Source: JANXQG01 sp037147235 (GTDB lineage Bacteria > Planctomycetota > Planctomycetia > Pirellulales > Thermoguttaceae). From it: a stretch of DNA of 58,479 nucleotides. The position numbers and the translations under genes were made by a program. The stretch covers positions 1-58,479 of the forward strand of contig JBAWVO010000001.1 of NCBI GenBank assembly GCA_037147235.1, read 5' to 3'. Shown in pieces: positions 17,401 to 25,295 of this stretch (the first letter of the stretch is position 1; the number at the start of each line of letters is the position of its first letter). Under the pieces are notes generated by a model, which was not told where the DNA came from, searched no databases, and was given only the letters and a program-made list of their open reading frames with translations.

Positions 17401-18203
17401 GGCTGCGGCTTCTTTTCCGCGGGTGGGGCCGGTCGGGCCTGTGCGGTCTCACGGATCGGTTTGGCTTGTGCTGCCGTGCGCGGTGGATAGGCCACCCAGG
17501 GCGGCGAGCCAAAGTAGAAGTTAGTATCCTGTCCCTGGTCCGGTACACGGCCGCCCATGCGAACAATCGCCACGGGCCGGCCCAGTTCGTCGGCCACCGC
17601 CAAGGGGTCGCGGCCCGTTGCGACTTCAAACCACGACTGGCCGTTCTCGCCGCGAGTCGGCAAGACGTTGTGGGGATCTTCCAGGTAAATCACCCGCGTC
17701 ACAAACTTGCCTTGCATGGCCAACTCGATGTCTTCCTGAGCAAGCTCTATGGGAATCGCGAAACGAACCTGCTGATCCGTGGGGGCATAGGTCCGATCGA
17801 TAATCTCGATCGTGGGAAAGATTTCCATCCCTTGGGCCTGCGGAAGAGGAATATTCGTCACGCGAAGCCGATAGACCGAGCCGATCAGCAGCCCAACGCG
17901 GCGAGGTGCCTCTTGCGGTGCGCCAAATTGATTTTCCACAGCCAGCGAGATCGAGACCCCGGTGGGAGCCTTGATCTCGACTGGCTGGAAAAAACCCGCC
18001 AAGGGTCCGCCCCGCTGGAGCTGCCGGCTTCCAATCGCTCCCGGTGGCATCACGCCCTGATGCCAGTAGTGAATCGCCGGCTCCTGGGCCAAGCCGTGGA
18101 CGGCCAGGCAGAGGAACACAAGCAATACACCACCCAGTTTGCCGGCAACTCGGCTTCCCTGATTTCGCATTCGAGTTATCAAGTAGCGGAGCTTAGGGAC
18201 CAT
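17397..18203 (-). CDS. Exported planctomycete protein, paralog of its upstream neighbour
   Basis: A 268-residue protein with a signal peptide (VAGKLGGVLLVFLCLAVHGLAQ, near residues 19-40). The central region, YRLRVTNIPLPQAQGMEIFP near residue 111 and QGKFVTRVIYLEDP near 164, matches the upstream gene (YRLKLANIPGRPGLELFP; TGNFVTKVIYLPDP), so the two are paralogs. The C-terminus is Pro- and Ala-rich (QARPAPPAEKKPQP). No catalytic motif is visible and the family is unknown to me; a structural surface role is plausible. The stop overlaps the next gene by four bases (ATGA). An ATG at 18170 is an alternative start that also keeps the signal peptide. Confidence 0.7.
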   Translation of the reverse strand: MVPKLRYLITRMRNQGSRVAGKLGGVLLVFLCLAVHGLAQEPAIHYWHQGVMPPGAIGSRQLQRGGPLAGFFQPVEIKAPTGVSISLAVENQFGAPQEAPRRVGLLIGSVYRLRVTNIPLPQAQGMEIFPTIEIIDRTYAPTDQQVRFAIPIELAQEDIELAMQGKFVTRVIYLEDPHNVLPTRGENGQSWFEVATGRDPLAVADELGRPVAIVRMGGRVPDQGQDTNFYFGSPPWVAYPPRTAAQAKPIRETAQARPAPPAEKKPQP

Positions 18204-18242
18204 TGTCGCGAGTTTGAAAAGGGTTCAAGTTAAGGGTACGTA

Positions 18243-18262
18243 GAACGGAATTCATTCCGTTC
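18243..18262. repeat. Perfect palindromic hairpin between paralogous genes
   Basis: GAACGGAAT-TC-ATTCCGTTC has 9-base arms and a 2-base centre. It lies in the 87-base gap between the two paralogous exported proteins. It may be a regulatory or processing hairpin, or another dispersed repeat. Confidence 0.75.
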
Positions 18263-18290
18263 AACGGATTAAAATCTGTGTTACAAAGGA

Positions 18291-19310
18291 TCAGTTCGCC
18301 GGTGCCGCCTCGGTCGGGCAAGGTGCCGTTCCTTCAGCCGGGCAAGGAGCAGGACCGCGGCCTGCCGAAGTTCGTTCCACGATGCGGACATGGTTGGCTG
18401 GCACGGGATAGCTGATTCCCGGCTGCCGCACGTCGATCCGTTCACGCGTGACAGGCTGCGGCAGCGATACTCGCGTATGGTTGACCATGACATGCTTCTG
18501 CAAGCCGGCGGGCACTCCCAAGGGAATATGTGGAGGCCCGGCCAGTCCAATCGGCGTACCGCTGATCGGCATGCCGTACTGCGGCGAGGTCATACCGGCC
18601 ACAAAGCCTGGCGGGTAGGGGCCTTGCATTCCCGTTGTTGGACCGCCCGGCATCTGCTCGCCCGCAGCCGAGGCAATGGCCAGATCTTTGTTGCCCAAAC
18701 GGACGATCGCCATAATGGCGCCTCGGCGGTCGGCTTCGACGATTGGATCGACGCCCGGATCAAGTCGCGTGCTGACCAAGGTGCCGACGCCGGCCAGGGC
18801 CATCTCTTGAAACTCGGGATCGGGCAGGTAGATCACTTTGGTCACAAAGTTCCCCGTCGTCACCTGGTCGAAGTCCTCGTCGGTGAATTCGACGGGGATG
18901 GCATTGTGCGCCAAGAATGCCTCGGAACGCGGTGTGGCCGGGCCAACTTCCAGCGTCGGAAAGAGTTCCAACCCTGGGCGACCTGGGATGTTGGCCAGCT
19001 TCAGCCGGTACAAGGCACCCTGCGGAAAGTTGTAGCGAGCGGGCGCGACGAGCTGTTGGGAATCGAATTGACCCGGAGCGGTCACGTCCCACTGCATCGT
19101 GAGCCCGTCCGGACCCACAAAATAAATTTGCGATGCGGCCCCCACGACAGGAACGGCCGGCTGGCACGAAAGCACGCCGGGGCCAGGGCCGTCAACGCCT
19201 GGTCCGGGATGCGCCAACATCTCCGATGGCGGCAGGTTGTTCCTGACCGGTTTATGGCAGCCAACCGCAGCCATAACCATGACGAGTAAACACACACCTG
19301 TAATTTTCAT
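18291..19310 (-). CDS. Exported lipoprotein of unknown function, paralog of downstream gene
   Basis: A 339-residue protein starting MKITGVCLLVMVMAAVGC, a short lipoprotein signal with lipobox AVGC. Residues about 115-190 share YRLKLANIP, LELFPTLEV, IPVEFTDEDFDQV and GNFVTKVIYLPDP with the downstream gene at 17397-18203. About 50 residues then read ADRRGAIMAIVRLGNKD, matching VADELGRPVAIVRMGGR in the paralog. The C-terminal 120 residues are rich in Gly and Pro. The ATG is preceded by GGGGGAGAAACC, a good ribosome site. It is the first gene of the three-gene cluster and divergent from 19513 across a 202-base gap that must hold promoters for both. Function unknown. Confidence 0.72.
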   Translation of the reverse strand: MKITGVCLLVMVMAAVGCHKPVRNNLPPSEMLAHPGPGVDGPGPGVLSCQPAVPVVGAASQIYFVGPDGLTMQWDVTAPGQFDSQQLVAPARYNFPQGALYRLKLANIPGRPGLELFPTLEVGPATPRSEAFLAHNAIPVEFTDEDFDQVTTGNFVTKVIYLPDPEFQEMALAGVGTLVSTRLDPGVDPIVEADRRGAIMAIVRLGNKDLAIASAAGEQMPGGPTTGMQGPYPPGFVAGMTSPQYGMPISGTPIGLAGPPHIPLGVPAGLQKHVMVNHTRVSLPQPVTRERIDVRQPGISYPVPANHVRIVERTSAGRGPAPCPAEGTAPCPTEAAPAN

Positions 19311-19512
19311 GGTTTCTCCCCCTCAATTGACCTAGACCCTAGTGCAAGGCCGTCTTACAATACGGACCCCATTTCCTGCGCCGGTTCCGTGAGGAGATCA
19401 ATCTCCCCTGGAAAAGCTGCGGCACACGGCTCGATAAGTTATCTAGGTCTATTGTTCGTCCTGTTGCAACGCGAATCTTTGGAAAATCCGGCATATCCTG
19501 CAAATTAGCGTT

Positions 19513-20619
19513 ATGACAAACAAGTTGCCTATTCTACTTGCCTTAGTTCTCATGGTCGCCGCCGCAATGCCGTGGCTGCGATCGTTGGAGCCGCAGCGAT
19601 GGATTTTGTCCGGCGATAGTACGACGGTGCCACCCCCCGAGCGAGTCGCCACGCAGTCAATTTCATCCGGCAGTACGCAAAGCGTTGAAAAAGCTAGAGA
19701 TACGTCGTTTTTGCAACCGTTGATTCCGTCGGCGGTAGCTCCGATTCCGCAGGCCACGCAGGGTCAAATAAGTTCCAAGATTTCAGCGACGGATAGCGGA
19801 GTGCCTCGGGCTGTCGATATATCCCAATCTACCCTGCCTAAACCTCAGGCACTGTTGGAAAGTGCAGTTCAGGCCGTGGAAACCAGACGTTTTATTTCCG
19901 CGCGCATCAAGCAGCAAGGCGAATTGTTCGGTCAGCAGATTACCGGAGAGGGCCGCTACTACGAGCTTCGCCAGGGACCGATTCCACGGATCCATCTCGA
20001 ATTGACGGTGGAAGTTGGGTCGGTTTCTACCAGTCTCGTGCAGGTTTGCAATGGCACGACCTTTTGGACCTATCGGAAGCTGCCCAACGCGGAATCGTTG
20101 TCCAAGCTCGACGCAGTGCGTGCGATTACCGCACTGGAGCAGGCTGCAAGCAAGCTGCCGCGAGAAGCGATCGCCTCCTCGCCTGGATTAGGAGGTCTGG
20201 TGCGATTGATCCGCGGGCTAAACGCCCAGTTCGAGTTCACCTCGGTCGTCGCCGATCAACTAGGCGGCCTGCCGGTCTGGAAACTCAGCGGCGGATGGAA
20301 GCCGGCGCAACTGGTCCGACTTCTGCCGAACCAGAAGGAGGCGATCGAAAAGAGCCGTCCGCTAGACTTGACTCGTCTGCCGGGCCACTTGCCTGACGGC
20401 GTGTCGCTGTTCCTTGGGCAGGAAGACTGCTTTCCTTACCGCATTGATTACCTCCGTAGCGCGCCAAAGTCGTCGCCGCGGCGTTTGGTGGGGCTGGAAT
20501 TCTTTGAGCTGAACTTCAACGGGCCGATTGACTCCGGCCAATTCCTCTTCACGCCGGGCAGCCTGGAGATCATCGACCGCACCGAAGAGTTTGTCCGCTC
20601 GCTCGGCGTGGGGGGGTGA
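19513..20619 (+). CDS. Exported protein, possibly LolA-like fold
   Basis: A 368-residue protein with an N-terminal hydrophobic segment (KLPILLALVLMVAAAMPWL) that acts as signal peptide or anchor, followed by about 80 residues of Ser/Thr/Pro-rich linker. From about residue 115 the pattern VETRRFISARIKQQGELFGQ, GEGRYYELRQ, LVQVCNGTTFWTYRKLP and LPVWKLSGGWKP resembles the half-barrel of LolA/LppX-type lipoprotein carriers, with alternating strands that extract and bind lipids. The resemblance is by pattern only. Divergent from the DUF11 cluster and about 110 bases before the phosphoesterase gene. Alternative: another planctomycete exported protein of unknown fold. Confidence 0.6.
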   Translation: MTNKLPILLALVLMVAAAMPWLRSLEPQRWILSGDSTTVPPPERVATQSISSGSTQSVEKARDTSFLQPLIPSAVAPIPQATQGQISSKISATDSGVPRAVDISQSTLPKPQALLESAVQAVETRRFISARIKQQGELFGQQITGEGRYYELRQGPIPRIHLELTVEVGSVSTSLVQVCNGTTFWTYRKLPNAESLSKLDAVRAITALEQAASKLPREAIASSPGLGGLVRLIRGLNAQFEFTSVVADQLGGLPVWKLSGGWKPAQLVRLLPNQKEAIEKSRPLDLTRLPGHLPDGVSLFLGQEDCFPYRIDYLRSAPKSSPRRLVGLEFFELNFNGPIDSGQFLFTPGSLEIIDRTEEFVRSLGVGG

Positions 20620-20729
20620 CTTCCGGGTACTGCCCGCAAACTTTGCCGGGCTTGCCATTCTCTGATTAAGCCTCAATTACGGCCCTTTTCTTGGCCGATG
20701 ACTAGGCATGTTATAAACCGGTGCATTCT

Positions 20730-22208
20730 ATGCTTATAATACTCAGCGACTTACATTTGAACGACGGCACGACGGGCGAGACGCTTTCATCGGAGGCCTT
20801 TGCCCTGTTCACCGATCGGCTCAAAGAATTGGCGATTACCGCCTCTTGGCGGAGCGACGGTGCTTACAGGCCGATCGAACGAATCGACTTGGTGTTGTTG
20901 GGCGATGTACTGGATCCGTTGCACTCCAACCGCTGGCATACCGCGGGCGACGTTCGTCCCTGGGACGATCCGCAGTCGCCTGGCCTGATCGATCAAATCA
21001 CCAGGATCACGGGCGATATCCTCTCCCAGAACCAGGAGTCGCTCTCCGCGCTCCGCGCTCTGGCCCGTGAAGGCGAGATTGCCATTCCGCCGATGCTTCG
21101 CGCGGCTCGACCTGCCTCGGATGTTGACGATCAGCCGGTGCTGGTCCGAACGCATTACATGGTCGGCAACCATGACTGGTTCTACCATCTGCCCGGCGAG
21201 GCTTACGACGCCCTGCGGCAGAAGCTGGTTGACCAACTGGGCTTGGCCAACCGCTCGGATCGCCCCTTCCCGCATGATATAACGGAGAGCGACGAGTTAT
21301 TGCAGACGATGCGCCGCCACAAGGTGACGGCCCGGCATGGCGATGCCTTCGACTCGCTGAGTTTTGAAGGCGACCGCGATTTTTCCGGCCTGACCGACGC
21401 CGTGACGTTGGATCTCGTCGTCCGTTTTATGCTCGAAGTCGAGCAGAACCTGGGCCACGAGCTGCCCGATGCGGCGATCCTTGCCCTGCGCGAGATTGAT
21501 AACTTCCGTCCGCTGCTTTTGATTCCCGTTTGGATCGAAGGCCTGTTGGAACGGACTTGCCCACACCCAGCCGTACGGAAGCGCGTGAAGCAGCTTTGGG
21601 ACCGGCTGGCCGAAGAGTTGCTTTCCAGCCGCCTGGTCCGTGAACGTGATGCGTTGAGTTCGGCAAAACTCGTCGACGGACTCTCCCATGCCCTGCGGTT
21701 CAGCAAACGACGTTCGACCGGTTGGGCGGAAATCACGGCTGAATGGTTGCGGGCGATTCGCGGGGCCGACAGCGATTCCTTTGTCGCGCATGCCTTGACC
21801 GAGCCTGACTTCCGTAATCGCCGCGCCAAGCATGTGGTTTACGGTCACACGCACGCGGCGGAGATCGTGCCGCTGGACGCCAGCCACGCGGAAGGTTATG
21901 TGTTGGATCAGGTCTATTTCAACGCCGGCACGTGGCGGCGGATTTATCGCCCGGCCAGTTTCGCGCCCGCCGGCCATGAGTTCATCGCCGCCGACGTCTT
22001 CAGCTATCTAGCCTTCTTTCAGGGCGACGAGCGCAAGGGGCGCACCTTTGAGACCTGGACCGGCACGCTCGGACACATGCCTGCCACACGGAGCATTCAT
22101 CGCATCGACGCCGATCGTGGTCTGCTCGCCGCCCACGTGGCTCCACGGGCCCCGCACTTCGCGTCGCTGCTGGGCAACACGGCCGGCTCGGCCACGCGGC
22201 GGCGGTAG
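20730..22208 (+). CDS. Calcineurin-like metallophosphoesterase
   Basis: A 492-residue cytoplasmic protein beginning MLIILSDLHLND, with the D-x-H metal motif. LVLLGDVLDP (near residue 58), MVGNHDWFYH (near 147) and VYGHTHAAEIVP (near 372) complete the two-metal site of the calcineurin-like phosphoesterases. The region between GNHD and GHTH, about 220 residues, is much longer than in simple family members and mostly helical, so it may form a cap domain or partner site. The substrate is unknown. A GTG at 20721 in the same frame is the alternative start; the ATG places the first strand at the N-terminus as usual. Confidence 0.8.
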   Translation: MLIILSDLHLNDGTTGETLSSEAFALFTDRLKELAITASWRSDGAYRPIERIDLVLLGDVLDPLHSNRWHTAGDVRPWDDPQSPGLIDQITRITGDILSQNQESLSALRALAREGEIAIPPMLRAARPASDVDDQPVLVRTHYMVGNHDWFYHLPGEAYDALRQKLVDQLGLANRSDRPFPHDITESDELLQTMRRHKVTARHGDAFDSLSFEGDRDFSGLTDAVTLDLVVRFMLEVEQNLGHELPDAAILALREIDNFRPLLLIPVWIEGLLERTCPHPAVRKRVKQLWDRLAEELLSSRLVRERDALSSAKLVDGLSHALRFSKRRSTGWAEITAEWLRAIRGADSDSFVAHALTEPDFRNRRAKHVVYGHTHAAEIVPLDASHAEGYVLDQVYFNAGTWRRIYRPASFAPAGHEFIAADVFSYLAFFQGDERKGRTFETWTGTLGHMPATRSIHRIDADRGLLAAHVAPRAPHFASLLGNTAGSATRRR

Positions 22209-22259
22209 TAACCGATCCTTCCCCGCCCGGATTATTCACAAACCGTGGGGCGCGTGAAG

Positions 22260-22552
22260 CTATTCTACCTTTTTGGGGCCGGTCACCCACTTCCGCTCTT
22301 GAAAGAGGCTCTTCCGGTTCTGTGTGCCTGCCGACGGAGTTCCAGCCCCCGCCGCGATCCACGCGGAGCGCGCCCGTTGTAGGACCACTAGGATCGTCCA
22401 CTGGTGAGTTCGCATGGTAACTCTCGTCATACCAATCCGCGCACCACTGCCAGCCCTTTCGGCGGCTCTTTCGTCTCGCTGAAAGCAGACCCCGCCATTG
22501 CAAAAAGCACTACGCAACCAATCACGACGTTTCTCATAACGTGTCTTTCCAT
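22260..22552 (-). pseudogene. Remnant of an exported FGE-sulfatase (SUMF1-like) gene
   Basis: From the ATG at 22552 the frame gives a signal peptide (MRNVVIGCVVLFAMAGSAFS) and KEPPKGLAVVRGLV, then stops. At about 22465 a different frame takes over with GWQWCADWYDESYHANSPVD and GALRVDRGGGWN, which are the late motifs of FGE-sulfatase domains (WEWCADWYD..., RVxRGGSWN). So a signal peptide is joined out of frame to a fragment near the domain C-terminus; roughly 200 residues of the domain are missing, and the tail after GGGWN is also unrecognisable. This is best read as a gene with a large internal deletion and a frameshift. It follows directly behind the LamG/NPCBM gene on the same strand and may once have been the last gene of that operon. 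Confidence 0.7.
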
Positions 22553-22559
22553 AAGAGAT

Positions 22560-25295
22560 TTAATTTGCAAAATGTTTGCTGACTTCCGCGTGGAGCAGGG
22601 CAGGATCCAGTAGCAACATCGGCTCGAGCCAATCGACGTGGTTGCCAATATCCAGTCCATCGCCTCCACCAGAAACCTCGCTGGAGTTTTCCGTGACGAG
22701 TACGAGTTGCCGGGCGGTGCCCGCCGCAGGTGGCAGGGCGATTTCGCCCGTCGAGACCGGCATCCTCGAACCGACCAGCGGCTGACTCTGATACAGCGGT
22801 GTACCGTTTGCCTGATTGATATAGACCTTGGCGATTGCACAGCCCGCATTGCCGACGACCGCATCGATGCCCACACTGGCGCGGAACGCCCTCACGCAGT
22901 CCGGCAATGCGAAAACCATTTCATTCGGGGCGTGAACGCCGAACCCCCATAGGTAATCCATGCCCTCACTGCGCAAAATGCCGCCGGCCACGTTACGGTC
23001 GGTCTGCCACTTCCAACTCGGTCCTAGCGATCCACGCTGAGTGACCTGTTGCGGAGCAAATCGCGACAGCGGTATCCTGTGCGCGGGTGCCTGCCAAAGA
23101 AGGCGAAGACGAGCCCATGGCACAGGAATTGGATCATGGCTCCAGACCGGCTGCATCCATCGCAGCGACGCTTCGAGTACGCGATCACGTCGCAGTTTCG
23201 CTGGATCAGCCCCTCGCTCATGAGGCCGATGCAGCAACGATGAGGCCCCGGAAGACGATCGGTTCGTGGAAGCCGTGATCACCATCCCCTCGGCGGTTTC
23301 CACTCGCACGATTTCCGCACTACCCTCGGGATCGAGGATCGACAGCTCGCGAAAGTAGGTGTCCCAAGCATCCATTGGTGACAATTGTAGGTCGGCTATT
23401 TCAATCAGGGGGATGCGCTCAAGGCTTTCCTCCGTAAGCACGCTCACGGAATCCGCTCCCCAGCGAACCGCCCGGAAAGCGTAACGGCGGCCGTTGCGAC
23501 AGGTCAGCGTCTTTGGCAGGCAGGGCCGGTCTCGCAAGGACGGGTCAAAGATAATCCGGCGCAACCAATCCGTGTCCACGGAGACCGTTTGCTTTGGATC
23601 TTGAAGAAAACCGATGGGTGGCCGAACGATCAATTGCGAGGATACCGCTTGGTTTTCCTTAGTCGAGGCTGGCACATAGCCGCAGATCGTTCCCACCATC
23701 CGGTCGCCGTTCTGAAATTCCAGCATCGCTTCGGCAGGGGCCATGGGCTGGCGATCGGACTCGGCGCAGCGGCGGTCGAACTGGACGCAAACCCGTGTGG
23801 GCATTGCGGCCGGATCGGGACGCGACACCTTCCCGGAAGGCCCTATCCACCGCCAACCTGTCAACAAGCTACCGTCGAGCCGCAAACCGTTTTCATAGAC
23901 GGCCGTAAGGCGCGACTCGCCACCCATGCGGCGGATGCGCTGAGCCAGGGCGCAGATGTTCTCGACGGCTTCCGGTGTGGTGGCGGTCGGGCTGACGAGC
24001 ATGGCATCGCAATCCTTGCCACCAGGCCCTTCCCCACGGATCACGATCTCGGCAGGCCCTGACTTGAGTTCGATCTGGCCGGCCTCACGCCACACGACGA
24101 CGGCATCAGGCCCGCGGGCATGGGTCACTCGCAACTCTTTACCCTGGACGGATGTTTTCAACGCAGAATTGCCAGGCCCGCGAACCTTTACGCTGTTTTC
24201 CAAGGCTCGCACCCAAACATGATACGTGCCGTTGCGGGGCACATTGATTGTGGTCCTGATCCCTTCGTCGGCGGGTTCACCCTCGGCCGTGACGTGCCGG
24301 TCTCCGAGGTATCGCCCCGCCTCGGCAGGGATATGGGCCGGCAAGCATCGCCAGTTTCCCTCGAAGTTTTCGGCCTGAAGAATGAAAGTACCCGTGGGAA
24401 GAATGGCATCGGTCATATCGAATTCGTAGCGGTGGCGAAGGTAAGCCAGCATGTCACGTCGTTCGGCAAACGAAAGGCTGCGGTTATAGACGATCATCTC
24501 GGCAATTTGGCCGCAAAACAATTCTCCTTCATGGCCCCCAAGCTCCAAGGTGCGGCCACATCGGTCGCTTTCCGGCTTCAACAGGCCAAGCAACGCCACC
24601 GCGCGATCTCCTCCCACCAGGTTGCTTAAACCGTCATGGAATTCCACCGTATGGCGATCGACCTCGCCGTTGGAAATGATCGCGGCAAAGCGTCCTTCGC
24701 CGCGACCATCGCTGGGCAATGTCAAGTCAAGGCTGTAGGCCCGTTCGCCGCGATTGGTGAGATAGCAGACATGCACCCTCGCGAATCCGTCGCCGCGACT
24801 GTGGAGGGCCAATGTTTCTCGCTTGTTCTGGCCGGTGCCCACGGAATACGGGTGGTTGCTCGATGGGCCGTTCCCCATCTGCGACTGAACGACGAGCACC
24901 ACCGTCGAGGTGGCGCGGTCATTCAACATGGCGTTGGATCGCGACAGAGCTTGCTCGCCGTTGAAGGCAACCGTGGGCCGATTGCCCGCCGCAGGCTGTC
25001 GAGCGACAAACAGCGGTGCTCGCTGGGGCACTGCCGCGAGATTAAATTTATTGGACGAGCGATCGTTCCACGCGGCCACCATGCCGTTGAAGTCCGGATC
25101 GGCGGGGCTGCGGCCCTGAGTATCCTTGATGCCGCTGTCGGCCCGCAGCCAAAGCCGCAGATTTTCGCCATTTGGGTCCGGTTCGCCGCTGGAAAGCATG
25201 ACCGTCGCCGCTGTGACGTGTTGAGAGAACACTACCGCAACCAACGTGGCAGCAAGGAATGTCAGGTGAATTGGAAATTGTTTGAGTACGGTCAT
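22560..25295 (-). CDS. Exported LamG-like / NPCBM-like protein, downstream paralog
   Basis: A 911-residue protein. Residues 1-29 are a signal peptide. Residues about 40-292 form a LamG-like (concanavalin-type) domain: NLRLWLRADSGIKD, MVAAWNDRSSNKF, LFCGQIAEMIVYNRSLSFAE. Residues about 300-440 (FILQAENFEGNW, TTINVPRNGTYHVWVRALEN, AEIVIRGEGPGGKDCDAMLV) resemble a carbohydrate-binding beta-sandwich. A middle part with MLEFQNGDRMVGTICGYVP follows, and residues about 745-905 form an NPCBM/NEW2-like domain (YLWGFGVHAPNEMVFAL). It looks like a surface or periplasmic glycan-binding protein with no obvious catalytic residues. It is the third gene of a trio, its start overlapping the propeller-gene stop as ATGA, and is a close paralog of the gene at 27934-30573. 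Confidence 0.8.
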   Translation of the reverse strand: MTVLKQFPIHLTFLAATLVAVVFSQHVTAATVMLSSGEPDPNGENLRLWLRADSGIKDTQGRSPADPDFNGMVAAWNDRSSNKFNLAAVPQRAPLFVARQPAAGNRPTVAFNGEQALSRSNAMLNDRATSTVVLVVQSQMGNGPSSNHPYSVGTGQNKRETLALHSRGDGFARVHVCYLTNRGERAYSLDLTLPSDGRGEGRFAAIISNGEVDRHTVEFHDGLSNLVGGDRAVALLGLLKPESDRCGRTLELGGHEGELFCGQIAEMIVYNRSLSFAERRDMLAYLRHRYEFDMTDAILPTGTFILQAENFEGNWRCLPAHIPAEAGRYLGDRHVTAEGEPADEGIRTTINVPRNGTYHVWVRALENSVKVRGPGNSALKTSVQGKELRVTHARGPDAVVVWREAGQIELKSGPAEIVIRGEGPGGKDCDAMLVSPTATTPEAVENICALAQRIRRMGGESRLTAVYENGLRLDGSLLTGWRWIGPSGKVSRPDPAAMPTRVCVQFDRRCAESDRQPMAPAEAMLEFQNGDRMVGTICGYVPASTKENQAVSSQLIVRPPIGFLQDPKQTVSVDTDWLRRIIFDPSLRDRPCLPKTLTCRNGRRYAFRAVRWGADSVSVLTEESLERIPLIEIADLQLSPMDAWDTYFRELSILDPEGSAEIVRVETAEGMVITASTNRSSSGASSLLHRPHERGADPAKLRRDRVLEASLRWMQPVWSHDPIPVPWARLRLLWQAPAHRIPLSRFAPQQVTQRGSLGPSWKWQTDRNVAGGILRSEGMDYLWGFGVHAPNEMVFALPDCVRAFRASVGIDAVVGNAGCAIAKVYINQANGTPLYQSQPLVGSRMPVSTGEIALPPAAGTARQLVLVTENSSEVSGGGDGLDIGNHVDWLEPMLLLDPALLHAEVSKHFAN

